Part shown: piece by piece, positions 1-7,487 of the stretch | Layout: each line of letters begins with the position of its first letter | Numbering within the stretch: the stretch's first letter is position 1 | Assembly (NCBI GenBank): GCA_039197885.1 | Contig: JBCCTY010000014.1 | Coordinates: 1-30,090 of the forward strand | DNA: 30,090 nt | Reading direction: 5' to 3' | Source: JBCBSZ01 sp039197885 | Lineage (GTDB): Bacteria > Actinomycetota > Acidimicrobiia > Acidimicrobiales > Poriferisodalaceae | The notes under the pieces: model-generated | Told to the model about the DNA's origin: nothing | Database searches by the model: none | Seen by the model: the letters and a program-made list of their open reading frames with translations, nothing else | Program-made: the position numbers and the translations under genes

Positions 1-456
1 CCGCTGATCAACGTGACCACCGACCAGGTGACCTTCGAACACCACGTCGTCGAGCAGCTCTCCACCGACGCCCCCGACCCCCTGGACCCGACCCGGTTCA
101 TGGAGCGGGTCTCCCGGAGTCGACACGGCAGCTGGGTCCACCCCGCCACCCTCCCGGCGCTCGCCCTCGTCGGACACGTGCGCCGGGTGGTGTTCGACTC
201 GGCCGGGGTCACGATCGATCTGGGGCGTCGCCAGCGGCTGTTCACCGGATCGGCGCGAGAGGCGGTCCTGGTCGCGCAGGCCCGGTGCACCAGCCCGGGC
301 TGCCACATCGCCGCCCACCACTGCGAGATCGACCACATCATCCCCTGGGCGAGCGGCGGGCGGACCGACCAGCGCAACGCCCGGGTCCGCTGCGGCCGCC
401 ATCACCGCGACCACACGCCACCGGGGCCCGATCCTCCCACTGACCGAGCAGCCTGA
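1..456 (+). CDS. DUF222/13E12-type HNH endonuclease domain protein (C-terminal part)
   Basis: The reading frame is open to the left edge, so only the C-terminal ~150 residues are present. The visible part carries an HNH/McrA-type nuclease core: two cysteines in RCTSPGC, the CEIDHIIPW segment with the Asp-His pair, a GG.T...N stretch, and a closing C..HHR. The cysteines and the last histidines probably hold a structural zinc, while the IDH histidine is the usual catalytic base. This C-terminal arrangement is typical of the multicopy actinobacterial DUF222/13E12 family, whose cellular role is unknown. The N-terminal DUF222 part would lie upstream of the window. The tail after HHRDH is proline-rich and low in complexity. 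A GTG at 13 is only an internal valine codon, not a credible start. Confidence 0.85.
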   Translation, partial: PLINVTTDQVTFEHHVVEQLSTDAPDPLDPTRFMERVSRSRHGSWVHPATLPALALVGHVRRVVFDSAGVTIDLGRRQRLFTGSAREAVLVAQARCTSPGCHIAAHHCEIDHIIPWASGGRTDQRNARVRCGRHHRDHTPPGPDPPTDRAA

Positions 457-510
457 GCGGTCCAGGTGACGGCTCGGCAGGCCGAACACCGACGTGCGAC
501 GATCTCCGCC

Positions 511-918
511 GTGACCGACGACGACCTCGAGCCGGGCGACCCGGCGATGCACTTCGCGCTCCAGGACTTCCTCGACTTCGAGCTCCACCGAGGCGAGGGC
601 CGGGGTTCGGCGCGCATCGCCGCCGTCGACGAGCGTCACGTCCAACCCCAGGGTGTCGTGCACGGCGGCGTGGTGTTCACCCTGGTCGACACGGCCATGG
701 GTGCGGCGGCGAGCTCGGTCCTCGACGACGGCCGGTTCTGCGCCACGAGCGACCTGCAGATCCGCTACCTCCGGCCGGCGTTCGGCGGCTCACTCGCTGC
801 GACGGCCGAGGTGGTGAACGCCGGGAGCCGACTCGTCACCGTCGAGGGTCGGGTCACCGACGGCGACGACCGCCTGATCGCCACCGCCACCGGCGCGTTC
901 GCCGTGTTGTCGGTCTGA
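511..918 (+). CDS. PaaI-family hotdog-fold thioesterase
   Basis: A 135-residue single-domain hotdog protein predicted to hydrolyse acyl-CoA thioesters, probably aromatic or short acyl groups, in the cytoplasm. The family signature is clear: HGGVVFTLVDTAMG at residues 51-64 (HGG plus the Asp of the LxDxAxG motif), followed by a central strand with DLQIRYLRP and the C-terminal strand pair ending in GAFAVL. The frame is open back to a GTG at 466, but the extra 15 residues are not family-like. The GTG at 511 sits 7 bases after a weak -10-like hexamer GACGAT (498-503), so it is preferred. Its stop is 3 bases from the stop of the convergent PPOX gene. Substrate cannot be read from sequence. Confidence 0.88.
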   Translation: MTDDDLEPGDPAMHFALQDFLDFELHRGEGRGSARIAAVDERHVQPQGVVHGGVVFTLVDTAMGAAASSVLDDGRFCATSDLQIRYLRPAFGGSLAATAEVVNAGSRLVTVEGRVTDGDDRLIATATGAFAVLSV

Positions 919-921
919 GGG

Positions 922-1305
922 TCAGCCGTCGTCGGGGCCGACGAACAGCCACTTCCGCACGGCGACCTCCCACAGCACGACTGCGCCCACGTCGGGGTCG
1001 TCGGGCAGGGTGATGTCCCACTGGTACTTGGCGCGGAAGGCGTCGACCACGTCGGGCGGGCGCTCCTGCTCGTGGACGACGACGGTCCCCTCCGCCACGA
1101 CCGGGTCGTTGCCGTCCTCCAGCGAGATCGACACCCGGGGGTCGGACCGGACGTTGCGGGTCTTGACGTTGTCGCGCCCCGTGCCGATCCAGAACCGGTC
1201 CCGCAGGTAGACGAACCAGATCGGCGTCAGGTGTGGCCGACCGTCGGGCCGGGTGGTGGCCAACCAGACGTTGCGCTCGTCGCTGAGGCGCCGCTCGACC
1301 GTCAC
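922..1305 (-). CDS. PPOX-class F420/FMN-binding protein (Rv3369-like)
   Basis: A 127-residue split-barrel protein of the pyridoxamine 5'-phosphate oxidase superfamily. The text NVWLATTRPDGRPHLTPIWF near the N-terminus, then a TGRDNVKTRNV segment and DPRVSISLEDGNDPVVAEG, closely matches the small actinobacterial subgroup represented by M. tuberculosis Rv3369. Members bind flavin or deazaflavin F420 and are usually annotated as oxidoreductases of unknown substrate; they do not make PLP. It starts with GTG only 12 bases after the stop of the upstream VWA gene on the same strand, so co-transcription is likely. No good Shine-Dalgarno is visible. Its 3' end converges on the thioesterase gene with a 3-base gap and no terminator hairpin. 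The cofactor (FMN or F420) is an inference. Confidence 0.85.
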   Translation of the reverse strand: MTVERRLSDERNVWLATTRPDGRPHLTPIWFVYLRDRFWIGTGRDNVKTRNVRSDPRVSISLEDGNDPVVAEGTVVVHEQERPPDVVDAFRAKYQWDITLPDDPDVGAVVLWEVAVRKWLFVGPDDG

Positions 1306-1317
1306 GAGCGGACCCGG

Positions 1318-3360
1318 CTAGCGACGTGAGGTCGTGAGCTTGCGGCGGTGCTCGACGAAGTCGACCAGCAGGTAGTCGCCGAGCGTCTCGGGGGTGGTGA
1401 AGAAGGCCCGGCCGCCGTTGAGCTCGGTCATGCGCTCGACGAAGGCCCGCAGGTAGCTGGTGGCATCGAGCATGAAGGTGTTGATGCGGATGTCCTCCTT
1501 GGTGCACCGCATCACCTCATGGAGGGTGGCGTCGACCGTCTCCTGCACGGGCGGGTAGGAGAAGAACGGCTCACCGTTGGGGAGCAGGTGGGCGGTCGGC
1601 TCGCCGTCGGTGATCATCAGGATCTGCTTCGTGCCGCTCTGGCGGGCGAGCAGCTGGCGGGCGAGCAGGAAGCCGTGCTGCATGTTGGTGCCGTAGACGA
1701 AGTCCCACGAGACCTCGGGGATCTCCTTGGCCTCGAGGATCCGGGCCGTCTCGGAGAACCCGACGATGCCGAGGTAGTCCCGCGGGTACTGGGTGGTGAT
1801 GAGCGAGTGGAGCGCCATCGCCACCTTCTTGGCGGGGAGGAAGTTGTCGCGCATGGGCATCGAGAGCGACAGGTCGAGCATCAACACCGTCGAGGTGCGC
1901 ACGAGGTGCTCGGTGCGCTCGACCTCGAAGTCCTCGGGCGACAGCTCGACGGGCGTGCCGCCACCGGTGCGCCGGATGGCGTTGCGAACGGTCTGCTCGA
2001 TGTGGAGGTTGAACGGGTCGCCGAACTCGTAGGGCTTGGTCGTGTACTCCCGCTCGTGGCCGTGACCGGCCTCTTCGAGCTGGTGGCGCCCGAGCTGGTC
2101 GCGGGTCAGCTTGCGGAACAGCTCGGCGAGGGCGTTCTGCCCGATCCGCCGCATGGCCTGGGGCGTGAGCTCGTAGCGGCCCTCCTTCTGCTCGATGAGG
2201 CCGGCCTCCTCGAGCATCCGGTTGAGGTCCTGGAGCTGGGACAGGTCGCGGGCGACGTCGTCGCCGAGCAGGTCACGGACCCGGTCGAGGTCGATGTCGG
2301 CCAGCGCACCGGGCTCGGTGGCCTGGGAGAGCAGCTGCTGGAGCTGGTCGAGCTCACCGAGCTCCTGCATCATCTGGGCCGCCTCGGCGAACCCGAGCGG
2401 GTCCTGACCGGAGAAGTCGTAGCTGCGGTCCCACCCCATCTGCGGGAAGGCGTTCTGGAGGTTCTGCGAGAGCTGCTGGGCCTGGAACGCCAGGTCCATG
2501 TCCTCCATCAGCGCCTCGGCCAGCCCCTGGAGCTGGGCCCGCTGCTCGGGGGTCATCGAGTTGAGCATCGCCTGCATGGCTGCCATGCGTTGCGCCATGA
2601 TCTCGAGCAGCTCGTCGAGCGTCTCGGGGTTCTCCGGGAAGAAGTCGCCGTAGCGCTCCATGAAGCCGTCGAAGTCGGGCTGCTCACCCCGCTCGCGCTG
2701 CTCGAGCATCTGGTTGAGCTCGGCCATCATGTCCTTCATGCGGGCCAGGTCCTCCGGGGACATGTCCTGCATGGCGCCCGACATCTGATCGAACATCTGC
2801 TGGGCCATCTGCTGGCGGAGCTGCTCGCTGAGCTCCTCGAACTTCTGCCGGGCCTCGGCCGACTCGAAGTCGTGGTTCTGGAGACCACGGAGCTTGCCGG
2901 CGAGGTCGTTCGGGAGCATCTCGAGACCGAGGTGCTTCTCGGTGGCGGTCTGTTGGGCCAGCTCGGCCCGGCGCTCGTCACCGGAGGCCTCTGCCTCGGC
3001 GAGCAGGTCGTCGAGGGCCTCGCGTTCGGTGTCGATCACGTCGTCGAGCGCATCGTTGATCTCGTCGTAGACGCCGCCCAGATCGTGCTGCTGGAGGCGC
3101 TCGCGCCGTTCGCGGCGGAGCTCCTCCAGGATCTCGCGCAGCCCGCGGAGTCGGTCGCCGTCCTCGCTGTTGAGCCCACCCTGGAGCAGGCGTCGGAGGG
3201 CTGCGTTGACGTCGCCGTGGTAGAGCAGGTCGTCGGTGAGCTCGTCGAAGAGTGAGTCGGCGTCGAACTCGAACCCCGTCTGCGTGCCGTCCCAGGCGGA
3301 GTAGCGGAAGCGCGCTCCCCCGTCTGCTCGCTCGGCCCGCTTCCCCCGTCGGAACGCCAT
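1318..3360 (-). CDS. VWA (CoxE/ChlD-like) domain protein, Rv0959-like
   Basis: A 680-residue cytoplasmic protein with no signal peptide or membrane segment. Residues ~100-400 form a long helical region rich in Gln, Met, Glu and Leu, probably coiled-coil. Residues ~490-680 are a von Willebrand A domain with an intact metal-ion-dependent adhesion site: D496-L-S498-L-S500, T558 in YGTN, and D585 in ITDGE. Length and layout match M. tuberculosis Rv0959 (about 670 aa), which is encoded beside a MoxR/magnesium-chelatase-like ATPase (Rv0958). The likely role is a substrate adaptor for that ATPase, as in MoxR-VWA chaperone systems; the client is unknown. Here the partner ATPase lies 4 kb away (7488-8885). 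The ATG is 6 bases after a TAGCGT -10 box, indicating a leaderless mRNA. Confidence 0.88.
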   Translation of the reverse strand: MAFRRGKRAERADGGARFRYSAWDGTQTGFEFDADSLFDELTDDLLYHGDVNAALRRLLQGGLNSEDGDRLRGLREILEELRRERRERLQQHDLGGVYDEINDALDDVIDTEREALDDLLAEAEASGDERRAELAQQTATEKHLGLEMLPNDLAGKLRGLQNHDFESAEARQKFEELSEQLRQQMAQQMFDQMSGAMQDMSPEDLARMKDMMAELNQMLEQRERGEQPDFDGFMERYGDFFPENPETLDELLEIMAQRMAAMQAMLNSMTPEQRAQLQGLAEALMEDMDLAFQAQQLSQNLQNAFPQMGWDRSYDFSGQDPLGFAEAAQMMQELGELDQLQQLLSQATEPGALADIDLDRVRDLLGDDVARDLSQLQDLNRMLEEAGLIEQKEGRYELTPQAMRRIGQNALAELFRKLTRDQLGRHQLEEAGHGHEREYTTKPYEFGDPFNLHIEQTVRNAIRRTGGGTPVELSPEDFEVERTEHLVRTSTVLMLDLSLSMPMRDNFLPAKKVAMALHSLITTQYPRDYLGIVGFSETARILEAKEIPEVSWDFVYGTNMQHGFLLARQLLARQSGTKQILMITDGEPTAHLLPNGEPFFSYPPVQETVDATLHEVMRCTKEDIRINTFMLDATSYLRAFVERMTELNGGRAFFTTPETLGDYLLVDFVEHRRKLTTSRR

Positions 3361-3366
3361 GCGATC

Positions 3367-3372
3367 ACGCTA
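3367..3372 (-). promoter_or_regulatory. -10 box (TAGCGT) of the VWA gene, leaderless
   Basis: TAGCGT read on the minus strand matches TANNNT and is followed by 6 bases and then the ATG at 3360, so transcription probably begins at the start codon. No convincing -35 is visible. Confidence 0.55.
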
Positions 3373-3449
3373 CCCGTGCTCGACGACGAACCCCGTGCCG
3401 CCGGCCGGCACGATGAGCGGGCGCACCCACGTCGGAGCGGCGCAGGGCG

Positions 3450-3455
3450 TACCGT
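3450..3455 (+). promoter_or_regulatory. -10 box (TACCGT) of the copper monooxygenase lipoprotein gene
   Basis: TACCGT is followed by 7 bases and the GTG at 3463. This spacing is the one seen at other leaderless genes in the window and is one of two reasons for choosing that start; the other is the lipoprotein signal. Confidence 0.5.
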
Positions 3456-3462
3456 CGTCGGC

Positions 3463-4905
3463 GTGCGAGGACGGCGGCGGCTCGGGTGCTGGATGGCGAT
3501 CGGGATCGGCGCGCTGACGCTCCTCTCGTGCAGCGATGGTGGCGAGGGCGACGGCGCGCTCGACGGCGGCCCCACCCCCACCACGACGCAGTCGATCGCC
3601 ACCGCGCAGGAGGTGTCCTACGCCGAGCACGTCGCACCGGTGCTGACCGCCACGTGCGCTCGCTGCCACACCGGCGCGGGCCCGGGTACCCCGCACCTCC
3701 TGCTCGAGACCGCGGCCGACGCGGCCGAGAACGCGCTGTTCATCTCCGACATGGTCGAGATCCGGGCGATGCCGCCATGGCCCGCGTCGGAGCACGGCGT
3801 CGAGTTCGCCCGCGACTGGAGCCTCGACGACGAGGAGATCGAGGCGATCGTCGCCTGGAACCGGGCCGGCGGGCCACTCGACGTCGATCCGGCGACGCCG
3901 TTCGAGGTGGCCGAGCCGATCGAGCTGGCCGACGCTGACCTCACCCTCGTCCCCGCCACCGGCGGCTACGACGGCGAGGCGGGCCAGCCCGACGAGTACC
4001 GCTGCTTCGTCTACGACCCCGAGCTGACCGACACCGCCTGGCTGGAGGCGTTCGAGTTCGTTCCCGACCAGACGGCGGTCGTCCATCACGCGGTCGGCTA
4101 CCTCCTCGACGGCTCGCAGCGGCGCGAGGCCGACGCCCGCGACGGCACCGACGGCCAGCCCGGATGGAGCTGCTTCGGCAGCTCGGGCCTCGGTGACGAC
4201 GAGCTGTTCCTCGGCTGGGCGCCGGGTCAGGCTCCGATCGAGCTGCCGGACGGGTCCGGCATGCGCGTCGACGCCGGCGACTTCCTCGTGATCCAGGTCC
4301 ACTACCACTTCGAGGAGGACGCTCCCGAGGACCGCTCGGCGATGCGCCTCCGGTGGAGCGACGACCCGTCCCCCGACGTCGTCCGGGTGCAGAGCTACTT
4401 CGCCCCGGCCGAGATCCCGTGCGGGCCCGACGAGTCCGGGCCGCTGTGCGACCGCGACGCCGCCATCGCCGACGCCCGCGCGAAGTACGGCTTCGAGGGC
4501 GTCCAGGGACCGTTCATCACGACGGCCTGTGGTTTCGAACCGGAGGACTTCGTCCTCGTCGACGGCAAGGTCAGCGGCGAGTGCGACCAGCCGGTCGACG
4601 TGAACGGACGGATCCTCGGCGTGTTCGGGCACGCCCACGAGCTCGGTTCGGCCTTCCGCATGACCCTGGAGCCCGACACGGCCGACGAGCTGGTGCTGCT
4701 CGACATCGACCGGTGGGACTTCGACTGGCAGTTCGTCTACGAGCCGGTCGACGACCTGTTCGTCACGAGCGACCAGGACGTCCGGATCGAGTGCGAGTGG
4801 GATCGCTCTCGGCGCGACCCCCGCCTCGAGCCGGCCTACATCCTGTGGGCCGACGGGACCGACGACGAGATGTGCTTCGCCACCCTGATGGTTCTCGAGC
4901 CCTGA
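3463..4905 (+). CDS. Lipoprotein with cytochrome c and copper type II monooxygenase (PHM/DBM-like) domains
   Basis: A 480-residue predicted lipoprotein. Choosing the GTG at 3463 gives an RGRRRLG n-region, a hydrophobic core and the lipobox LLSC with Cys23. Residues ~52-135 hold a c-type heme site, C65-A-R-C68-H69, in a mini-domain that includes RAMPPWP. Residues ~175-480 look like the copper type II ascorbate-dependent monooxygenase fold. A complete ligand set can be proposed: H208-H209 and H280 for CuH, H390-A-H392 and M470 (in DEMC) for CuM. Family members hydroxylate C-H bonds using O2 and two electrons. Here the fused heme domain may supply the electrons, an inference. The substrate is unknown. 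The frame is open upstream to 3376, but that extension has no signal-peptide character. The gene lies between two minus-strand genes. Confidence 0.85.
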   Translation: MRGRRRLGCWMAIGIGALTLLSCSDGGEGDGALDGGPTPTTTQSIATAQEVSYAEHVAPVLTATCARCHTGAGPGTPHLLLETAADAAENALFISDMVEIRAMPPWPASEHGVEFARDWSLDDEEIEAIVAWNRAGGPLDVDPATPFEVAEPIELADADLTLVPATGGYDGEAGQPDEYRCFVYDPELTDTAWLEAFEFVPDQTAVVHHAVGYLLDGSQRREADARDGTDGQPGWSCFGSSGLGDDELFLGWAPGQAPIELPDGSGMRVDAGDFLVIQVHYHFEEDAPEDRSAMRLRWSDDPSPDVVRVQSYFAPAEIPCGPDESGPLCDRDAAIADARAKYGFEGVQGPFITTACGFEPEDFVLVDGKVSGECDQPVDVNGRILGVFGHAHELGSAFRMTLEPDTADELVLLDIDRWDFDWQFVYEPVDDLFVTSDQDVRIECEWDRSRRDPRLEPAYILWADGTDDEMCFATLMVLEP

Positions 4906-4911
4906 GCGACG

Positions 4912-7386
4912 TCAGGCGGCGATCGAGACCACCCCCGTGTCGGGCGGGGTCGATCCGAGGCTGCCCACGAAGGGCAGGTCGCTGAAGTTGAAGACGCCAC
5001 CGTCGGCACCGACCATCAGGTATGCGTCGCCGTAGGCCACCATCCCGATGACCGGTGCGTTGAGCGAGACGCCGTCGGCCAGCTCCCCCGGCACCGAGCC
5101 GCGGAACTCGGCCTCGAACGAGAAGACGCCGCCGTCACCGGCGACGAGCCAGTACCCGACACCGTCGGGATCGGGGACGATGCCGTTCACGGGCTGGTTG
5201 AGGACGGTCCCACCCATCGAGCCGTGGAACTCCGCGTCGCCCAGGCTGAACACGCCGCCGTCGGATCCGATCATGTAGTAGCCCTGGCCGCTGGGCGTGG
5301 CGACCGAGTCGATGATGGGGCCGTTGAGGATGCCCGACAGGCCGATGTCGACCAGGTCGGGGATGTCGGTGGCGTCGCCGAAGGGCAGGGCCCGACCCCG
5401 GTCGGTGAACACCCAGTAGCCCAGGCCCGTCGGCGTCGACGACAGCGTCGTGACGATCTCACCGTCGTCGACCATGTCGACGGTCACCGACCCGTGGTCG
5501 GTGGCGTCGCCGAAGGGCAGCACCCGGCCCGCCGAGTCGAGCACCCAGTAGCCCGAGCCATCGGGCACCGCGACGATGTCGACGGCGACGACGCCCTCGG
5601 GCAGGCCGGCCGACCCGAGGGTGTCGATGTTGCCGAACGGGTAGACGGTGCCGTCGGACTCGAGCAGCCAGTAACCGGTGGCCTCGAGGGTGACGATGCC
5701 CGACTCGACGGCCGGGGACGCGCCGTTCACGTTGAGCGCCTCGACCGAGAAGGAGTAGTCGCCCGGTTCGAGTCCGGTGATGATCACGCTCGTCACCGAT
5801 CCAGCGACGGCGAGCAGCGCGGCATCACCCGACGAGACCCGATAGCCCGTGATGTCGGACCCGCCGTCGACCGCGGGTGCCTCCCACGACAGCTGCACGC
5901 GGCCGGGGCCGATCAGCGCCGCCACGACCTCACGGGGAGCTCCCGGCGCGGACGCCTGGGCGAGGAACTGGCCGAAGACCTCGGCCTCGTTGTCGACGAG
6001 CCCGTCGCCGACCGTGTCGCCCCACCAGACGACGAGCAGCTCGTTGTCGGTGGGTCCGTGCGCGACGTCGGCGGTCGAGCTGGCGAACCCGGCATCGCCG
6101 TCGGGCCCCATCTCGCTGACCCGGAGCTGCTCGGCGGGGAGCTCGTCGACGGCCACGCGACGGGCCCACACCTCGAACTCGTCGTCCACCAGATCGCCCT
6201 CGTCGGTGTCGCCGTTCCACACGACGAGGTACTCGCCGCTCTGCGGGTTGTGCGCGATCGCCGGTCGGAGCGCGTGGTAGGCGGCGTCGCCGTCGGGTCC
6301 CATCGCCGAGACGCGGACGACCTCACCGACCACCTCACCCGCAGCCGTCACCGGCTGGGCCCAGACCTCCAGCTCGTCGTCGGCCAGACCACCCTGGTCG
6401 TCGTCGGCCTGCCAGACCACCATCGCCGAACCGTCGGGCGCCACCGCCACGTCGGGGAAGGTGGCGTCGTAGGCCGCGTCGCCGTCCGGGCCCATGGCCG
6501 AGACCACCCGCGCTGCGCCGGCCACGTTGCCGCTGGCGCTGAGCGGTCGGGCCCAGATCTCCAGCTCGTCGTCGACGCGATCGGACTCGTCGGTGTCGCC
6601 GCTCCAGACGGTCACGAACCCGCCGCCCACGGGGTCCGTGGCGATCGCCGGATCGGTGGCCTGGTAGGCCGGGTCACCATCGGGGCCCATGAGCGACACT
6701 CGGTCGGTCACGGCGGCGACCGCGCCGTCGGACTCGACGCGACGCGACCAGATCTCCAGCTCGTCGTCGACCAGCGCTCCCTCGTCGGTGTCACCGCTCC
6801 AGACCACGACCCAACCACCTGCCACATCGGCGGCGACCGCGGCCTCGCGTCCGGCGAAGGCGGGATCACCATCGGGACCCATCACCGACACCCGGAATTG
6901 CTCGCCGAGCGGTGCGCCGTCGGCCCCGACCCGACGAGCCCAGATCTCGTCCTCCTCGTCGACGAGGTCACCGGCGTCGGTGTCCCCGGTCCAGACGACG
7001 AGGTAGGTGCCGCTGACGGCGTCGAACGCGACGGCGGGATCGATCGCGTCGTAGTCGGCGTCGCCATCGGGACCCATCGCCGAGAGCCGCTGTGGTTCGC
7101 CGACCGGGTCGCCGTCGTCGTCGAGCAGGGCCGACCAGACCTCGAGCTCGTCATCGACGAGCGGGGCCACACCGGTGTCGCCGTACCAGACGACGAGGTA
7201 GCGGTCGTCGGCGCCGTGGGCGACGGCAGGCACGAACCCACCCGTCATGACGTCGCCGTCGGTCCCCATCGACGAGAGCCGTTGCTGCGCTCCGACCCCG
7301 CTCACCTCGTCGACCGCGCCGAGCGGCACGACCGAGGCGGCCAGGGCCGCCGAGGTCAGGAAGAGCGCAGACAGGGCACGTCGCAT
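4912..7386 (-). CDS. Large secreted repeat protein: seven MGPDGD repeats, FnIII domain, six GYW repeats
   Basis: An ~824-residue exported protein. The N-terminus MRRALSALFL... is a typical Sec signal peptide cut near ..PLGA. Seven repeats of 64-65 residues follow. Each begins at M-G-(P/T)-D-G-D and ends with a variant of GDTDEG.LVDDELEVWAR, probably forming beta-propeller blades; the Asp-rich loops could bind calcium. A fibronectin type III domain comes next (residues ~480-568), then six repeats of 41-46 residues of the form GYW...DG.V..FGDA..GS. No LPXTG motif or C-terminal membrane helix is present, so it is probably secreted or wall-associated. The ATG at 7386 is preceded by GGAGTGAGG; a GTG at 7392 in the same frame is an alternative. 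It ends 6 bases from the convergent copper-enzyme gene. Function is unknown; a surface-binding or structural role fits. Confidence 0.82.
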   Translation of the reverse strand: MRRALSALFLTSAALAASVVPLGAVDEVSGVGAQQRLSSMGTDGDVMTGGFVPAVAHGADDRYLVVWYGDTGVAPLVDDELEVWSALLDDDGDPVGEPQRLSAMGPDGDADYDAIDPAVAFDAVSGTYLVVWTGDTDAGDLVDEEDEIWARRVGADGAPLGEQFRVSVMGPDGDPAFAGREAAVAADVAGGWVVVWSGDTDEGALVDDELEIWSRRVESDGAVAAVTDRVSLMGPDGDPAYQATDPAIATDPVGGGFVTVWSGDTDESDRVDDELEIWARPLSASGNVAGAARVVSAMGPDGDAAYDATFPDVAVAPDGSAMVVWQADDDQGGLADDELEVWAQPVTAAGEVVGEVVRVSAMGPDGDAAYHALRPAIAHNPQSGEYLVVWNGDTDEGDLVDDEFEVWARRVAVDELPAEQLRVSEMGPDGDAGFASSTADVAHGPTDNELLVVWWGDTVGDGLVDNEAEVFGQFLAQASAPGAPREVVAALIGPGRVQLSWEAPAVDGGSDITGYRVSSGDAALLAVAGSVTSVIITGLEPGDYSFSVEALNVNGASPAVESGIVTLEATGYWLLESDGTVYPFGNIDTLGSAGLPEGVVAVDIVAVPDGSGYWVLDSAGRVLPFGDATDHGSVTVDMVDDGEIVTTLSSTPTGLGYWVFTDRGRALPFGDATDIPDLVDIGLSGILNGPIIDSVATPSGQGYYMIGSDGGVFSLGDAEFHGSMGGTVLNQPVNGIVPDPDGVGYWLVAGDGGVFSFEAEFRGSVPGELADGVSLNAPVIGMVAYGDAYLMVGADGGVFNFSDLPFVGSLGSTPPDTGVVSIAA
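4915..5679 (-). repeat. Six tandem ~130-base coding repeats (GYW/DGGVFSFGD type)
   Basis: GYW or its variants (GYY, AYL) recur at residues 573, 614, 658, 704, 747 and 791 (numbering from 7392), each followed about 8 residues later by DGGVF.F.D-like text. This is a different repeat family from the one in the N-terminal half of the same protein. Confidence 0.8.
5950..7269 (-). repeat. Seven tandem ~193-base coding repeats (MGPDGD type)
   Basis: In the encoded protein (numbered from the GTG at 7392) the motif M-G-x-D-G-D recurs at residues 42, 106, 171, 235, 300, 364 and 428, a period of 64-65. Seven copies fit one seven-bladed propeller. The fourth and fifth units keep the frame but vary in sequence, so the copies are diverged rather than recently amplified. 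Confidence 0.85.
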
Positions 7387-7425
7387 CGACACCTCACTCC
7401 GAGGATCTGTGCCGCGCCGGGTCAG

Positions 7426-7431
7426 ACGCTA
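7426..7431 (-). promoter_or_regulatory. -10 box (TAGCGT) of the repeat-protein gene
   Basis: TAGCGT on the minus strand lies about 40 bases before the ATG at 7386. This gene has a conventional leader with a GGAGTGAGG ribosome binding site just before the start, unlike its leaderless neighbours. Confidence 0.45.
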
Positions 7432-7487
7432 CCCCTCGAACGGCGCCGATGTCGGGCGGGACCCCGAGTCGACGCCCGACCTGGTGC

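Noticed and set aside
1348..3255. 635-codon open frame on the plus strand opposite the VWA gene
   Set aside because: It is the antisense shadow of a GC-rich gene whose minus-strand product has clear VWA motifs; the plus translation is Leu/Glu/Val/Gly-rich without any domain.
3370..4638. 422-codon minus-strand frame opposite the copper monooxygenase gene
   Set aside because: The plus frame has a lipobox, heme motif and copper ligands; the minus text is low-complexity Arg/Val/Gly.
5950..7269. MGPDGD repeats as dockerin or thrombospondin type 3 calcium repeats
   Set aside because: The period is 64-65 residues with a single D.D stretch per unit; dockerins have two ~22-residue repeats and type 3 repeats are much denser in Asp.
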